Below are positions 45,334-55,767 of a DNA stretch of 60,612 nucleotides, piece after piece (positions within the stretch are counted from its first letter, which is position 1; each line of letters opens with the position of its first letter). This stretch comes from an uncultured Gammaproteobacteria bacterium (GTDB taxonomy: Bacteria > Pseudomonadota > Gammaproteobacteria > Arenicellales > JAANXG01). The stretch covers positions 1 to 60,612 of the forward strand of contig CAMYNL010000018.1 of assembly GCA_947259705.1 (NCBI GenBank), read 5' to 3'. A program made the position numbers and the translations under genes. The notes beneath the pieces are model-generated. The model was not told the origin of the DNA, did not search any database, and was given only the letters and a program-made list of their open reading frames with translations.

Positions 45334-46425
45334 TTGACCACTGTTGAGAACATACCCGAGCAGTTGCAGGAGCGGATCGACATGGCCGCGCTGGGAGCGC
45401 GCGCGGCGGAGCACGAGGCGTTGACGCCGGCGGCGCGCGAGGAGCTGATTGCGCACATCAAACGCATGCTGCGCGAACAGAACGCAGTACTGGTCGCCCA
45501 TTACTACGTTGATGAAAAACTGCAGGATCTCGCGGACCAGACTGGGGGCTTCGTGTCGGACTCGCTCGAGATGGCCAGGTTCGGCTATGAACATGACGCC
45601 GGTACGGTGGTCGTGGCCGGAGTTCGGTTCATGGGTGAGACGGCAAAGATACTCAGCCCCGACAAGCGCGTCCTGCTGGTGGAAAAGAATGCCGAGTGCT
45701 CTCTGGACATGGGCTGCCCGGCGGACGAGTTCTCGGCTTTCTGTGACCGCAATCCTGATCGCACGGTGGTGGTCTATGCCAACACCAGTGCCGCGGTGAA
45801 GGCGCGCGCCGACTGGGTGGTGACGTCGTCGATTGCACTGAAGGTGGCCGAGCACCTCACCGCCCGCGGCGAAAAGATCCTCTGGGCACCGGACCGCTTC
45901 CTGGGCGCCTATGTCCAGCGCATGACGGGTGCGGATATGGTGATGTGGCAGGGATCATGTGTCGTCCATGAGGAGTTCAAGGCGGATGCACTGCGCGACA
46001 TGAAACGGCGTTATCCACAAGCCGCGGTGCTGGTGCACCCCGAATCACCGCCGAGCGTCATCGACCTGGCCGACCGGGTCGGATCGACCAGTCAGATCAT
46101 CAAGGCTGCTCGGGAGATGGACCAGGAAACGTTCATCGTGGCCACCGAGGACGGCATTTTCCATAAGATGCGCGAGGCAGCGCCCGGCAAGACGTTCGTC
46201 CTGGCCCCGACAGCCGGGGCCGGCGGCAGCTGCAAGAGCTGCGGCCATTGTCCGTGGATGAAGATGAACGACCTGAGCCGTCTGGCTAAGGTACTCCAAA
46301 CCGGCGCCAACGAGGTGCTGATCGACGAGGACATTCGGCGCCGCGCCGAAGTATCGCTCAAGCGGATGGTCGAGTTCGCCCGCAAGCACATCAGCCCCAC
46401 CATGAAGCTGACCGGTAACGCGTAG
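45334..46425 (+). CDS. nadA: Quinolinate synthase A
   Basis: A 363-aa NadA that condenses iminoaspartate with dihydroxyacetone phosphate to quinolinate, the first committed compound of NAD synthesis. The three 4Fe-4S cysteines are in [21 protein letters not shown] and the [13 protein letters not shown] block. A TTG start was selected because GAGGAGGT lies at ideal distance and the protein then begins [11 protein letters not shown]; no ATG is available before the conserved core. Co-transcription with nrtR makes it the probable regulatory target. Confidence 0.95.
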   Translation: MTTVENIPEQLQERIDMAALGARAAEHEALTPAAREELIAHIKRMLREQNAVLVAHYYVDEKLQDLADQTGGFVSDSLEMARFGYEHDAGTVVVAGVRFMGETAKILSPDKRVLLVEKNAECSLDMGCPADEFSAFCDRNPDRTVVVYANTSAAVKARADWVVTSSIALKVAEHLTARGEKILWAPDRFLGAYVQRMTGADMVMWQGSCVVHEEFKADALRDMKRRYPQAAVLVHPESPPSVIDLADRVGSTSQIIKAAREMDQETFIVATEDGIFHKMREAAPGKTFVLAPTAGAGGSCKSCGHCPWMKMNDLSRLAKVLQTGANEVLIDEDIRRRAEVSLKRMVEFARKHISPTMKLTGNA

Positions 46426-46445
46426 TATAGGTGGCGACAACCGGC

Positions 46446-47873
46446 TCACCGGTTCCGGAACTGTTGGTAGGCCTCCAGTGCCTGGGCGCGGGATTGTTTG
46501 AGGTCGAGTACGGGGTATGGATAGTCCCTGGCCAGTTCGATGCCGGCATCACTCAGCACGTCCGGTGGTGCTGACCAGGGGGCGTGCACATAACGGTCCG
46601 GTACCCGCTTCAGCTCTGGGATCCAGCGCTTCACATAGGTCCCATGGGGATCGAAGCGCTCCCCCTGCCGCACCGGATTGAAGATGCGGAAGTAGGGTGC
46701 CGCATCGGCGCCGCAGCCGGCCGTCCATTGCCAGCCCAGCGTGTTGTTGGCCAGGTCCGCATCGACCAGCGTGTCCCAGAACCATCGTGCCCCGGACAGC
46801 CAGTGCAGCATGGCGTTCTTGGTGAGAAACGATGCCACATTCATCCGCACCCGGTTATGGACAAAACCGGTCGCCCACAATTCACGCATTCCCGCGTCCA
46901 CCATGGGTATGCCGGTCTGGCCGTGGATCCAGGCCCGGTACAGCGGCTCATCTTGTTGGCGCCACGGAAACTCGGCAAAGTCCTCGCGGAACGGTTGGTC
47001 GGTGGTCCGGGGGAAGTGGTAGAGCAGCTGGTGGCCGAAATCGCGCCAACCCAGCTGGCGCAAGTAGGCCTCGGCCCCGTGTTCGCCGCCGCCGGCAGCC
47101 CGCACGTCATGCCATACCTGCCGCGCAGACAATTCACCGAAATGCAGATGGGGCGACAACCGCGACGTGCCCGCCACTGCCGGGTAGTCGCGTTGTCGCG
47201 GGTAGTCGTCCAGGGCCTCGCCAAGGAATCGCCGCAGTTCGCCGCCGGCGCCCTGAAGGCCCGGCGTCCATGCGCCAGCCAGCCCGGTGTACCAGCGTAT
47301 CCGGGGCAGGAGCCCGAGTGCCGCCAGCGGCTCTCCGTCAGGCCAGCCCGGCGGCGGCCGTAGTGAGCGCGGGGCGGGCAGCGGATCCGCCGGCGTATGT
47401 CGCCGCAGGCACGCCTTCCAATAGGGGGTAAATACCTTGTAGGGGCCGTTGCTGCCTAATACCTCCCATGGCTCTGCAAGCAAGGCGCCATTAAAGCTTT
47501 CCGCCCTGATGCCGGCGTCGCGCAATATGTGTTTGATCCGGCCGTCCCGCTGTCTCGCCGCCGGTTCGTACAAGCGGTTCCAGTAAACTGTCCGGGCGCC
47601 GGTGGCCTTGGCCAGTGCCAGCAGGGCCTCGGCGCTGGGGCCGCGGCGGATAATCAGCTCCGACCGCTGGCGACGCAACTGGTCCTGCAGAGCACTCAGG
47701 CTGTGGTGAAGCCACCATCGACTGGCTGCCCCCGGTGCCCAGGGTGCTTCTTCCTCCGGCGCATGGATGAACACCGGGACTAGGAAGTCGGCGTCCTCAA
47801 GCGCCCGCACGAGGGCAGGGTTGTCGGCCACCCGCAGGTCGCGGCGAAACCAGACAATGCCGACCGCCGCCAT
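46446..47873 (-). CDS. phrB: Deoxyribodipyrimidine photolyase (class I CPD type)
   Basis: A 475-aa light-driven repair enzyme. The N-terminal photolyase domain (GIVWFRRDLRVADNPALVRA) binds the antenna cofactor. The C-terminal FAD domain contains RNRVRMNVASFLTK-like (HNRVRMNVASFLTKN), WRWT-like (LGWQWTAGCGADAAPYFRIF) and TGIPMVDAGMREL. All are conserved in CPD photolyases. Its stop is 20 bp from the nadA stop on the other strand; it is divergent from hemH. Confidence 0.95.
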   Translation of the reverse strand: MAAVGIVWFRRDLRVADNPALVRALEDADFLVPVFIHAPEEEAPWAPGAASRWWLHHSLSALQDQLRRQRSELIIRRGPSAEALLALAKATGARTVYWNRLYEPAARQRDGRIKHILRDAGIRAESFNGALLAEPWEVLGSNGPYKVFTPYWKACLRRHTPADPLPAPRSLRPPPGWPDGEPLAALGLLPRIRWYTGLAGAWTPGLQGAGGELRRFLGEALDDYPRQRDYPAVAGTSRLSPHLHFGELSARQVWHDVRAAGGGEHGAEAYLRQLGWRDFGHQLLYHFPRTTDQPFREDFAEFPWRQQDEPLYRAWIHGQTGIPMVDAGMRELWATGFVHNRVRMNVASFLTKNAMLHWLSGARWFWDTLVDADLANNTLGWQWTAGCGADAAPYFRIFNPVRQGERFDPHGTYVKRWIPELKRVPDRYVHAPWSAPPDVLSDAGIELARDYPYPVLDLKQSRAQALEAYQQFRNR

Positions 47874-47957
47874 TACGCGACTCCGGCTTCCAGATCAATG
47901 AACTGCATCGTCATCGCGGTGCAGTATACTGGCGCGCGGTGAAAGGAGCGTTTAAGC

Positions 47958-49067
47958 ATGTCACGATATCTCGGTGAAGAAGGATTCCGACACGGCGGCG
48001 AGGAATGTATCGGTATATTGCTCATGAACCTGGGCACGCCGGAGGCTCCGACCCGCCGCGCGCTGCGCGCCTACCTGCGGGAGTTCCTTTCCGATCCCCG
48101 GGTGGTCGAACTGCCGCGCTGGCTGTGGGCACTGATTCTGCACGGCGTGATCCTTAACGTCAGGCCACGGCTCAGCGCACGCGCCTATGCCAAGGTCTGG
48201 ACCGACCAGGGTTCGCCGCTGCTGCAGATTTCGCGGCGACAGGCCGCTGCGCTGGCGACGGCACTGGAGGCGCGGTTCCCGGGTCCGGTCCGGGTCGCCC
48301 TGGGCATGCGCTACGGGGCCCCCTCGGTGCCCGAGGCCCTGCTGCAGCTGCACGCCGCGGGCGCGCGCAGGCTGCTGGTACTGCCTTTGTATCCTCAGTA
48401 TTCGGGCAGCACGGCGGGGTCGGTTTTTGATGCCGTCGCGGACGTTCTCAAGCGCTGGCGCTGGGTGCCGGCCGTCAGGTTCGTCAGCGCCTACCATGAT
48501 CATCCTCGCTACATCGAGGCCCTGGCGACTTCCATTCGCCGCCACTGGGAGCGGCATGGCCGGGGACAGCGCCTGCTGATGTCCTTTCACGGTGTACCAA
48601 GGCGCTACCTGCTCGCCGGTGACCCTTATCACTGCCACTGCCACAAGACGGGCCGATTGTTGGCGCAGGAACTCGGCCTGGCGGACGAGGAATGGATGGT
48701 GGTTTTCCAATCGCGTTTCGGGCGCGAGGAATGGCTTCGGCCCTACTGCGATGAGACGCTGCGCGCGCTGCCTGCGCAGGGGGTGAGCGAGGTCGATGTG
48801 GTGTGTCCTGGATTTTCGGCGGACTGTCTGGAAACACTGGAAGAGATCGACCAGCAGAACCGGGAGTTCTTTCTGGAAGCCGGCGGTAACCGCTTCCATT
48901 ACATCCCTTGTCTCAACGACAGCGCCGATCATATCGAGCTGATGGTCGACCTGGCGGTCGCCAATGCGGGTGGCTGGCCGCAGCTGGAAGGATGGAACCA
49001 TGAACAACGGCTAGTCGAAGCGGAGCAAACCGTCACGCGGGCCCGGGCAATGGGCGCCGAGAGGTGA
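47958..49067 (+). CDS. hemH: Ferrochelatase
   Basis: A 369-aa enzyme inserting Fe2+ into protoporphyrin IX, the last haem-synthesis step. Conserved parts are LLMNLGTPEAPT at the N-terminus, LPLYPQYSGSTAGSVFD, the catalytic-histidine loop SFHGVPRRYL with CHCHKT, and VCPGFSADCLETLEEI. GAAAGGAG precedes the ATG. The following (broken) gene begins in a GTGA overlap with its stop. Confidence 0.96.
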   Translation: MSRYLGEEGFRHGGEECIGILLMNLGTPEAPTRRALRAYLREFLSDPRVVELPRWLWALILHGVILNVRPRLSARAYAKVWTDQGSPLLQISRRQAAALATALEARFPGPVRVALGMRYGAPSVPEALLQLHAAGARRLLVLPLYPQYSGSTAGSVFDAVADVLKRWRWVPAVRFVSAYHDHPRYIEALATSIRRHWERHGRGQRLLMSFHGVPRRYLLAGDPYHCHCHKTGRLLAQELGLADEEWMVVFQSRFGREEWLRPYCDETLRALPAQGVSEVDVVCPGFSADCLETLEEIDQQNREFFLEAGGNRFHYIPCLNDSADHIELMVDLAVANAGGWPQLEGWNHEQRLVEAEQTVTRARAMGAER

Positions 49068-50246
49068 CTGATGCCGTCGCCGGGCCGCGCGCGGCGCGAC
49101 TCGGTGTCAGCAGCTGCCTGCTGGGACAAGAGGTGCGTTATGAGGGCGACCAGGCATATGCCTGCTGCATCAATGGGGTCCTCGGTCGCCACTTCGAGTT
49201 CGTGTCCATTTGGCCTATTCCAGTGAAAAAGCGCGAATTTTTCTGGCCGGTAAAATTATTTCCTTCATAACGAATTTTGAATTTTGAGATACGCGCGGGG
49301 AGACTCCGGACAAACGATCTTTTCGGTCAACGCTACTGAGGAGCCAGCAGATCAAGTACCATAAGAAATTCAGTACGATTTGACATTCAGCGGAAAAACA
49401 GCTCCCCAAGTTTTTCGAGTTTTTCAACACAAGAGGCCGGAACTAGCCACTGGCCTGATACTGCCGCGCGAACCCATCGAATTGCGCATCGTACCCGGCG
49501 ACCTCGGGGTGGTCGGAGTCAATGTCCCGACCCTGGACATGACCGACAGGCTTTGTGCCGTTTGGAACTCGGTGGCCGGGGAGCATGCCGATGTCAGTGG
49601 CTATACGTTCAAGAACAGTTCGCTGCCCTGTGGCGTCCAGCGGGTCGCGCTGTAATCATCCGATGGGCCCGGCGTGCCGACGTGCTAACGAGTGGAGCCG
49701 CTATGCGGTTGATCCGTAACTGCCGGTGGTAGAGTAGGGCCGCTTCCACGATCCCGTGCTGCGCGTAAACTTTATTCAGCGGGCGTTGATCTATCGGCGC
49801 TGGCAGGACCTGGTGCATGGTGGCATCGCCGCGCACGCGGTGATTGACTTTCACAGCCGTCACAAACTGGCCATACTCAACCCCGACCAGCAAGGCTATC
49901 GGGAACCGGCCCGACCGTCGGCGAACGCCGGTGTGCAACCGTCGGGCTGGCTTGCCGATAGCTATCTCGCCGGGTTGATGTCCGCGCTCATGAGAGGGGC
50001 CACCCGGCGCAATCATGCGAAGGTGTTGCGGCATCATCAGGGACACCTGAAGCGACGCGTGGACCGGCACGACGAGGAGTAACTGGGCATCATTATTCAC
50101 GGCTGACGGGACTGTGAGCTGCCCTGGATCGTGGCCGACACTCTGTCGAGGCGCCACTTTCACAGGCACCCGGACCCCGGCATCGTCCGGTGGAAATGTA
50201 TCAAGACCGATCCGCGCCGGAGCTGGTGTTGCGTAACGCAGTTTAA
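49064..50246 (+). pseudogene. DUF523-DUF1722 (YbgA-type) pseudogene interrupted by a small element
   Basis: The start (ARLGVSSCLLGQEVRYEGDQ and VLGRHFEFVS) is the DUF523 N-terminus. It breaks at a 227-bp insertion and resumes as ELATGLILPREPIEL to GYTFKNSSLPCGVQRV. After stops and a frameshift the DUF1722 part appears (NFIQRALIYRRWQDLVHGGI, FHSRHKLAIL, TRRNHAKVLRHHQGHLKRRV), and the end is readable as APELVLRNAV followed by TAA. YbgA-type genes often accompany photolyase genes, as here. Several independent lesions show it is dead. Confidence 0.85.
49212..49438. mobile_element. 227-bp MITE-like insertion with imperfect terminal inverted repeats
   Basis: The ends read GGCCTATTCCAGTGAAAAA and, inverted, GGCCTCTTGTGTTGAAAAA (14 of 19 identical). 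They flank AT-rich DNA unlike the host gene. Removing the element restores the DUF523 reading FEFVS...ELATGL. No target duplication is evident and it encodes no transposase. The TGTTGAAAAA end resembles termini of some insertion sequences, so it may be a non-autonomous derivative. Confidence 0.7.
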
Positions 50247-50313
50247 CTGGGGCTTCCAGCGTTCGCGCGAGGTTATAATCCGTGTGTTAGCACATGGTGA
50301 CGGAGGGATATTG

Positions 50314-50550
50314 ATGACGCCGACCCGAGTGATTGCAGCGGTGTTGCTGAATTTGCCACTGGTCGCCTGCAATGGCGGTACCAGCACGGCGACCGGCGTA
50401 GAGCGCGGCACCACCACGGTGCCGGGATCGGTGGCACCGGAAGACGGGAATGCCAACGGCAACGACAACGCCGCCGGTGACGATAATGTCAACAATGACG
50501 AGCCGATCGACCAGGACCAGGTCGCTGGCGGATCCGGGTTTCCATCATAG
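50314..50550 (+). CDS. Small putative lipoprotein, Asn/Asp-rich
   Basis: A 78-aa protein with a lipoprotein signal ending LVAC (MTPTRVIAAVLLNLPLVAC), so it is probably lipid-anchored at cysteine 19. The rest is low-complexity Gly/Thr, then Asn/Asp-rich (DGNANGNDNAAGDDNVNNDE), likely disordered and possibly ion-binding. GGAGG eight bases before the ATG supports the start. Function unknown. Confidence 0.65.
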   Translation: MTPTRVIAAVLLNLPLVACNGGTSTATGVERGTTTVPGSVAPEDGNANGNDNAAGDDNVNNDEPIDQDQVAGGSGFPS

Positions 50551-50923
50551 CGGCCAAGCTGGCGGTGCGCAGGGCGCCGCATTCAGTTAACGGTTAACGG
50601 AACCGTGGCGCTAGCGGCGTCAACTGTGGGCGGCGTATGATGATCCGGCTCAGCTCAACAGCGCCGACCAGGCCGGGGTGTTGCTGAGGAAATACAGCAC
50701 CAGGGCTAAGGCCAGTCGGTTTGCGGGCAGTCTGTTCATGGTTGAAGATCTCGGCTTATCGTCCCGACCACCGCCGTGGCTGGGACGGTTGCGGGGACGG
50801 GCCCGATACGGGCGTCAACGCCTTTGGCGGTACGTCCGGCTGGCCCGATCAGTGGTTTGTGCGGTGCACAATATACGCGAAATTGGTGCGCTGCACAATA
50901 ACCCTTCCGGAAGCCGCCCCGGC
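50551..50923. other. Intergenic region without recognisable gene
   Basis: No coding signal I trust on either strand. It includes two TGCACAAT octamers spaced 27 bp apart (50865-50872 and 50892-50899), each preceded by TGCG plus one base, which could be a regulatory site. Confidence 0.4.
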
Positions 50924-51250
50924 TTACTGAAGACCCGCGCGGTCGCGGTCTGCAACCTCCTGTACCAGAACCCAGGGCGCCACCACGACTGCCCAGAGTT
51001 CTGCGCCCAGCTCTTTCCATCGCTTCGCATCATCCGCGGATACGCGCTGAACGACTCCCCGTTCGAGCCAGTCCTGGACTTGCGCGGCATCGTCCGCGGC
51101 TATGTTCGCGGCCACCTCGACCAGGTCCAGCTTCGCGTCCACCTTGACCAGCACGCCTCGGGCGCAGTGGCGCTCGAGTTCGCTCCAGTGGATGCGACCG
51201 GTTTCCTGATTGAGTTTCTGACGCAGCTCGGGTTCGGATGTCTTGTCCAT
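50924..51250 (-). CDS. DUF2288 family protein
   Basis: A 108-aa cytoplasmic protein. SEPELRQKLNQETGRIHWSE, ARGVLVKVDAKLDLVEVA and LGAELWAVVVAPWVLVQEV match the DUF2288 pattern. No activity is known for the family. MDKTSEPE was chosen as start because homologues begin near here and the upstream 12 codons are atypical. Confidence 0.82.
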   Translation of the reverse strand: MDKTSEPELRQKLNQETGRIHWSELERHCARGVLVKVDAKLDLVEVAANIAADDAAQVQDWLERGVVQRVSADDAKRWKELGAELWAVVVAPWVLVQEVADRDRAGLQ

Positions 51251-51386
51251 GTCGGGGTATTGTGCGGGGTGGCGGACGGCACGCAATCTAACAGAAAGCC
51301 GCTACCTTCGCGCGGGCTCGGCGGCCGCTTAACGACCTTCGTACGGAAGCCGTATACTGCACGTCTCGCGGCAGCAAACCGGTCCG

Positions 51387-52160
51387 ATGTGCGAACTACT
51401 GGGAATGAGCGCGAACGTGCCGACGGATATATGCTTCAGTCTCACCGGACTGGTGCAGCGCGGTGGCGCCACCGGCCCGCATCGGGATGGGTGGGGGATT
51501 GCGTTTTACGAGGGCAAGGGCTGCCGCAGTTTCCATGACCCGGCTGCCAGCGCCGACTCTCCTATTGCGGGTCTGGTGCGTAACTACCCCATTAAGAGCC
51601 GCATCGTGATCAGTCACATACGCAAGGCGAACCGGGGCCGCGTCTGTCTGGAGAACACGCACCCTTTCTCCAGGGAGTTATGGGGCCAGCGCTGGGTGTT
51701 CGCGCACAACGGTCAGCTCACCGGTGTCAAACGCCGGTCGCTCGGCTTCTACCGTCCCATCGGTACCACTGACAGCGAACATGCCTTCTGCTGGCTGTTG
51801 CAGCGCCTGCGCAGGCGGTTCCCGCAGCGACCGCGCAGCCACTCAGTGATGTGGCACTACCTGCATGGCTTGAGCAGCGATCTCGACCGCCTTGGTGTAT
51901 TCAACATGTTGTTGAGTGATTCCAGGCACCTGTTCGCTTACTGTTCCACCTCCTTGTCCTGGGTGACCCGGAGGGCGCCGTTCGGGAAGGCCACCCTCAT
52001 CGATGCCGACTTGACGGTGAATTTCTCGGAGCACACGACGCCAACTGACATCGTGTCTGTGATCGCCACCCGGCCGCTGACTGCTGACGAGAACTGGTCG
52101 ATCATGCAGCCCGGTGAGTTCGCCGTGTTTCGCGACGGCACGCGGCGAAGCCGCCCCTAG
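51387..52160 (+). CDS. Class II glutamine amidotransferase, YafJ-like
   Basis: A 257-aa protein with the Ntn-hydrolase nucleophile Cys2 ([19 protein letters not shown]) exposed after removal of Met1. [29 protein letters not shown] and FAHNGQL are the standard YafJ/class II amidotransferase blocks. It hydrolyses glutamine or a gamma-glutamyl compound; no synthetase domain is attached, so its partner is unknown. Confidence 0.9.
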   Translation: MCELLGMSANVPTDICFSLTGLVQRGGATGPHRDGWGIAFYEGKGCRSFHDPAASADSPIAGLVRNYPIKSRIVISHIRKANRGRVCLENTHPFSRELWGQRWVFAHNGQLTGVKRRSLGFYRPIGTTDSEHAFCWLLQRLRRRFPQRPRSHSVMWHYLHGLSSDLDRLGVFNMLLSDSRHLFAYCSTSLSWVTRRAPFGKATLIDADLTVNFSEHTTPTDIVSVIATRPLTADENWSIMQPGEFAVFRDGTRRSRP

Positions 52161-52442
52161 GCCGATTCAGACCAAAGCCACAACCGTTAGTCGCCGGTTA
52201 GCGTGTCATCGCCACCATGCCGGTGCCCTGCCGGACAACACCGGCCTTCGCTATGATATTATGCGTCGGCCTGTGAAGCCTGCGTTCCTGAAACCGGTGA
52301 ATTACTTCTCATCCACCCGGACGCTCAGGTCCGGGTTAACTGATCCCGCCCCCGGTCCGTGGTCCCTTAGCTCTCACTGGCTGCGGATAACGTACCGGCG
52401 GACTGCCGCCCAGGATAAATTGATCTACGCAGGAGGTCGATT

Positions 52443-52949
52443 ATGAAATCTCAACGTTCGTGTTCGGTCTGGTTGTTCACGGCGTGCCTCGGCATTCTGT
52501 CGTACAACGCCACCGCGGAGGAGGGAGCAATGGTAGAGGACGGTAAGACGATTGCGATTGAATATACGCTCAAGCTGGATGACGGAACTGTGGCCTCCAC
52601 CAATGTGGGTCAGGATCCGCTTTCCTATGTCCAGGGTGGCGAGGAGCTGCTGCCGGCGCTGCAAGACTCCCTTGCCGGAATGAGGCAGGGTCAGTCCAAG
52701 GAGGTAATGCTGGCGCCCGAGCACGGCTACGGTTTTGTGGATGACACGGCCCTGGTTGAGGTGCCTGTGGACATGATTCCAGAGGAAGCCCGCGTTGTCG
52801 GGGCGCGCCTGGTGGGACGGGATCAACAGGGCAACGAGCAGTTTGTACGCGTGCGCGAGGTGCAGACGGACCGCATCGTGCTCGATCACAACCATCCGCT
52901 GGCGGGCGAAAATCTGCATTTCGACGTGAAGGTGCTTTCCGTCGAATAA
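52443..52949 (+). CDS. Periplasmic FKBP-type peptidyl-prolyl isomerase, SlyD-like
   Basis: A 168-aa protein. A signal peptide (WLFTACLGILSYNATA) precedes a SlyD-type FKBP domain. IEYTLKLDDGTVASTN, PLSYVQGGEELLPALQDSL and the inserted-flap region APEHGYGFVDDTALVEVP are typical. SlyD itself is cytoplasmic; this copy lacks the histidine-rich tail and is exported, so it should assist envelope protein folding. AGGAGGT precedes the ATG. Confidence 0.9.
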   Translation: MKSQRSCSVWLFTACLGILSYNATAEEGAMVEDGKTIAIEYTLKLDDGTVASTNVGQDPLSYVQGGEELLPALQDSLAGMRQGQSKEVMLAPEHGYGFVDDTALVEVPVDMIPEEARVVGARLVGRDQQGNEQFVRVREVQTDRIVLDHNHPLAGENLHFDVKVLSVE

Positions 52950-53009
52950 ACGCGGTTCCGCCCCATGCCGCCGGCAAGGGCCTTCGCCCGGCGGCGCTTG
53001 GCCCGGCGC

Positions 53010-55226
53010 TCAGGCCGGGGGCCTGCCGGAGGACCCGATTTCCAGCGGCAGCCGATAGTAACGACTGCCGGTGGCCGCCGCCAGGGCATTCGCTACCGCG
53101 GGCGCAACCACCGGCGTGCCCGGTTCGCCGACGCCGGTGGGCGGGGCGTCGGATTCGACGATATGGACCTCGACCGCCGGCATCTGGTTGATTCTCAACA
53201 CTGGGTAGCTGTCGAAATTCCCCTGCTCGACGATGCCGTCCTTGAGCGTGATCGTTCCCGCCAACGCGGCCGAGAGACCGTAGCCGATACCGCCTTCCAT
53301 CTGTGCCCGGATGACATCCGGGTTGACCGCGACGCCGCAGTCCACCGCGCAAATGATGCGGTCCACGGTGAACGAGCCGCCATCACCCCGTGTTATCTCG
53401 GCTACCTGGGCCACGAAGCTGTTGAAGGACTCGTGTACGGCGATCCCGCGTGCGCGGCCGGGCGTCATCGGCTTCCCCCAGCCGGCCTTGTCGGCCGCCA
53501 GGTTCATCACTCCGAGGTGACGCGGGTGCTCGCTGAGCATCTCACGACGAAACTCCACCGGGTCACGGTCGGCTGCGGCGGCAAGCTGGTCGATAAAGGT
53601 CTCGATGGAGAACGCCGTATGGGTCGAACCGACTGATCGCCACCACTGCACCGGCACGGGATTGGTGGGCGAATGCAGGTCCACCGCGACATTCGGGATC
53701 GCGTAGGGCAGGTTGGACGCACCCTCCACCGAGGTGGCGTCGATACCGTCCTTGACCAGTGCGCTTTCGAACGGCGTACCCGCGATGATCGACTGGCCCA
53801 CTATGCGGTGTTGCCAGGCAACGAGCTTGCCTTGATTATCGAGCCCGGCCTGGAGGCGGTGAAAATACATCGGCCGGTAGTAGCCGGCACGGGTATCGTC
53901 CTCGCGCGTCCACACCAGTTTTACCGGCACCCGGCCGTCGATGGCCTGAGCGACAGAGACGGCCTCAACGACATAGTCGGATTGCGGGTTGGCGCGCCGG
54001 CCGAAAGATCCACCGGCGAACAAAGTATTGATCTTGACCTGTTCGGGGGGCAGACCCAGCAAGGTGGCCACCGCGTACTGGTCCCCGGTCTGCAGTTGTG
54101 CCCCGTTCCAGATCTCGCACGACTCGGCGTTCACCTTGACCACGCAGTTCATGGGTTCCATCGCCGCGTGCGCCAGGTAGGGGAACTCGTAGTCCGCCGC
54201 CAGGGAGGTGTGGGCGCTGGCCAGTGCGGAGTTCGCGTCGCCATCGTGGCGTGCCACCGTGCCGGGCCGCCGCGCCAGCTCGCGGTACTGCGCCATGATC
54301 TCGTCCGTTCCACGCTTGAAGGCCTCGCCTTCATCCCACTCCACGGTGAGGGCATCGCGTCCCTTCTTGGCGGACCAGAAATCCTGCGCCAGCACGGCGA
54401 CGCCACTGGGGATGGCCACCACGTCTGCCACGCCGCGGATCGCCTTAGCGCGCGCGGCGTCGAAGGAGCGGACGCTAGCACCGAAACGGGGCGGGTGCGC
54501 GACCAGGGCGGTCAGCATGCCCGGGAGCTTGATGTCCTGGGTGTAGATCGCCGAGCCGTCGGTTTTTTCGGGAGAGTCCTTCCGCGGCAGAGGCTTGCCG
54601 ATGTAGACGAAGCGGTCGGGCGTTTTCAGCTCGACGTCTTCAGGCACCGGCAACGTCGCCGCCAGGGCGGCGAACTCACCGAAGCCGCCGCGGCGTTTGG
54701 AGTCCGCGTGTTCGATTACGCCCTGCCGCACCGTGATCTGCGCCGCGGGTATGCCCCAGGCCTGCGCGGCGGCCGCGACCAGCATCTGCCTGGCGGTGGC
54801 GCCAGCCTGCCGCAGCTGCTGGTAGGAGTTGGCCAGCGCGGTGCTGCCGCCGGTGCCCTGGGACGAGCCCCAGAACAGGTTGTTGTAGCGGCTGGCGTCG
54901 GCCGGCGCCGCCTCTACGCGCACCTGTTCCCAGGCCGCATCCAGCTCCTCCGCGACCAGTGTCGGCAGGCCGGTGTAGGTGCCCTGTCCGAATTCTATGT
55001 GCTTGACGATTACGGTAACGCTGCCGTCACCGGCGATGCGCACGAAAGCGTTGGGCGAAAAGTCGCTGCTGGCGATTACTTCGCCGCCGGCCTTGCCGGG
55101 TCCCGCCGCTGCCCGCTGTGCAGTGGCCACGGGCAGGTAGACACCCAGGGTGAGGCCGGCGCCGGCGCCGATACCGTGCTTGAGGAAGCGCCGCCGACTC
55201 TCGTTGACGATGTTGGACCCAGCCAT
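53010..55226 (-). CDS. Molybdenum hydroxylase large subunit (xanthine dehydrogenase family, IorB-like)
   Basis: A 738-aa molybdopterin-cytosine-dinucleotide-binding subunit like isoquinoline 1-oxidoreductase beta. A twin-arginine signal ([20 protein letters not shown]) exports it. [39 protein letters not shown] and [18 protein letters not shown] are cofactor-binding segments. It overlaps the 2Fe-2S subunit gene by one base (TAATG). Such periplasmic two-subunit enzymes oxidise aldehydes or N-heterocycles; the substrate is unknown. No cytochrome subunit or chaperone gene is adjacent. Confidence 0.92.
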   Translation of the reverse strand: MAGSNIVNESRRRFLKHGIGAGAGLTLGVYLPVATAQRAAAGPGKAGGEVIASSDFSPNAFVRIAGDGSVTVIVKHIEFGQGTYTGLPTLVAEELDAAWEQVRVEAAPADASRYNNLFWGSSQGTGGSTALANSYQQLRQAGATARQMLVAAAAQAWGIPAAQITVRQGVIEHADSKRRGGFGEFAALAATLPVPEDVELKTPDRFVYIGKPLPRKDSPEKTDGSAIYTQDIKLPGMLTALVAHPPRFGASVRSFDAARAKAIRGVADVVAIPSGVAVLAQDFWSAKKGRDALTVEWDEGEAFKRGTDEIMAQYRELARRPGTVARHDGDANSALASAHTSLAADYEFPYLAHAAMEPMNCVVKVNAESCEIWNGAQLQTGDQYAVATLLGLPPEQVKINTLFAGGSFGRRANPQSDYVVEAVSVAQAIDGRVPVKLVWTREDDTRAGYYRPMYFHRLQAGLDNQGKLVAWQHRIVGQSIIAGTPFESALVKDGIDATSVEGASNLPYAIPNVAVDLHSPTNPVPVQWWRSVGSTHTAFSIETFIDQLAAAADRDPVEFRREMLSEHPRHLGVMNLAADKAGWGKPMTPGRARGIAVHESFNSFVAQVAEITRGDGGSFTVDRIICAVDCGVAVNPDVIRAQMEGGIGYGLSAALAGTITLKDGIVEQGNFDSYPVLRINQMPAVEVHIVESDAPPTGVGEPGTPVVAPAVANALAAATGSRYYRLPLEIGSSGRPPA

Positions 55227-55690
55227 TATGCGCCTCCCGCCAGTGACCTGGCCGCCTGCTTAATGGCCTTGCGAATGCGTACATAAGTGGCGCACCGGCA
55301 GATGTTGCCGGCCATGGCTGCGTCGATGTCGGCGTCGCTCGGATCACGGTCGGCGGTGAGCAGCGCCGCCGCCGCCATGATCTGCCCGGACTGGCAATAG
55401 CCGCATTGCACTACATCCAGGGCCAACCACGCCTCGCGCACCGCCTTCGCGGCGGGTGAGTCAATGCCTTCAATGGTGGTGATGCGCTTGCCGGTGGCCG
55501 CAGCCACCGGCAAGATGCAACTGCGTACCGGCCGTCCGTCGAGGTGCACGGTGCAGGCACCGCATAGCGATTTGCCGCAGCCGAACTTGGTGCCGGTCAG
55601 CCCGATCACGTCGCGTAGCGCCCACAACAACGGCATGTCGGGCTCGACATCGAGTTCGTGCACGCTACCGTTCACCGAGATGCTTATCAC
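55226..55690 (-). CDS. 2Fe-2S subunit of molybdenum hydroxylase (IorA-like)
   Basis: A 154-aa electron-transfer subunit with the plant-type cluster [14 protein letters not shown]-like motif ([16 protein letters not shown]) and the second cluster [12 protein letters not shown] with [14 protein letters not shown]. It has no export signal and would ride with the Tat-exported large subunit. The two genes form an operon. Confidence 0.94.
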   Translation of the reverse strand: MISISVNGSVHELDVEPDMPLLWALRDVIGLTGTKFGCGKSLCGACTVHLDGRPVRSCILPVAAATGKRITTIEGIDSPAAKAVREAWLALDVVQCGYCQSGQIMAAAALLTADRDPSDADIDAAMAGNICRCATYVRIRKAIKQAARSLAGGA

Positions 55691-55767
55691 TGGTGGTTCC
55701 TCCTCCTGTCAATGCCCGCCATGGTAGCACCTCACACCGCTGCAAGTCGCGACGACCCGCACCCGGA

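Noticed and set aside
50861-50900. NtrC-like site around TGCACAAT...GGTGC
   Set aside because: Spacing does not fit the NtrC consensus TGCACC-N5-GGTGCA and there is no sigma-54 promoter or nitrogen gene downstream.
52968-53000. GC-rich hairpin after the FKBP gene as terminator
   Set aside because: The stem CCGCCGG/CCGGCGG is good but no T-run follows on either strand, so it was not listed.
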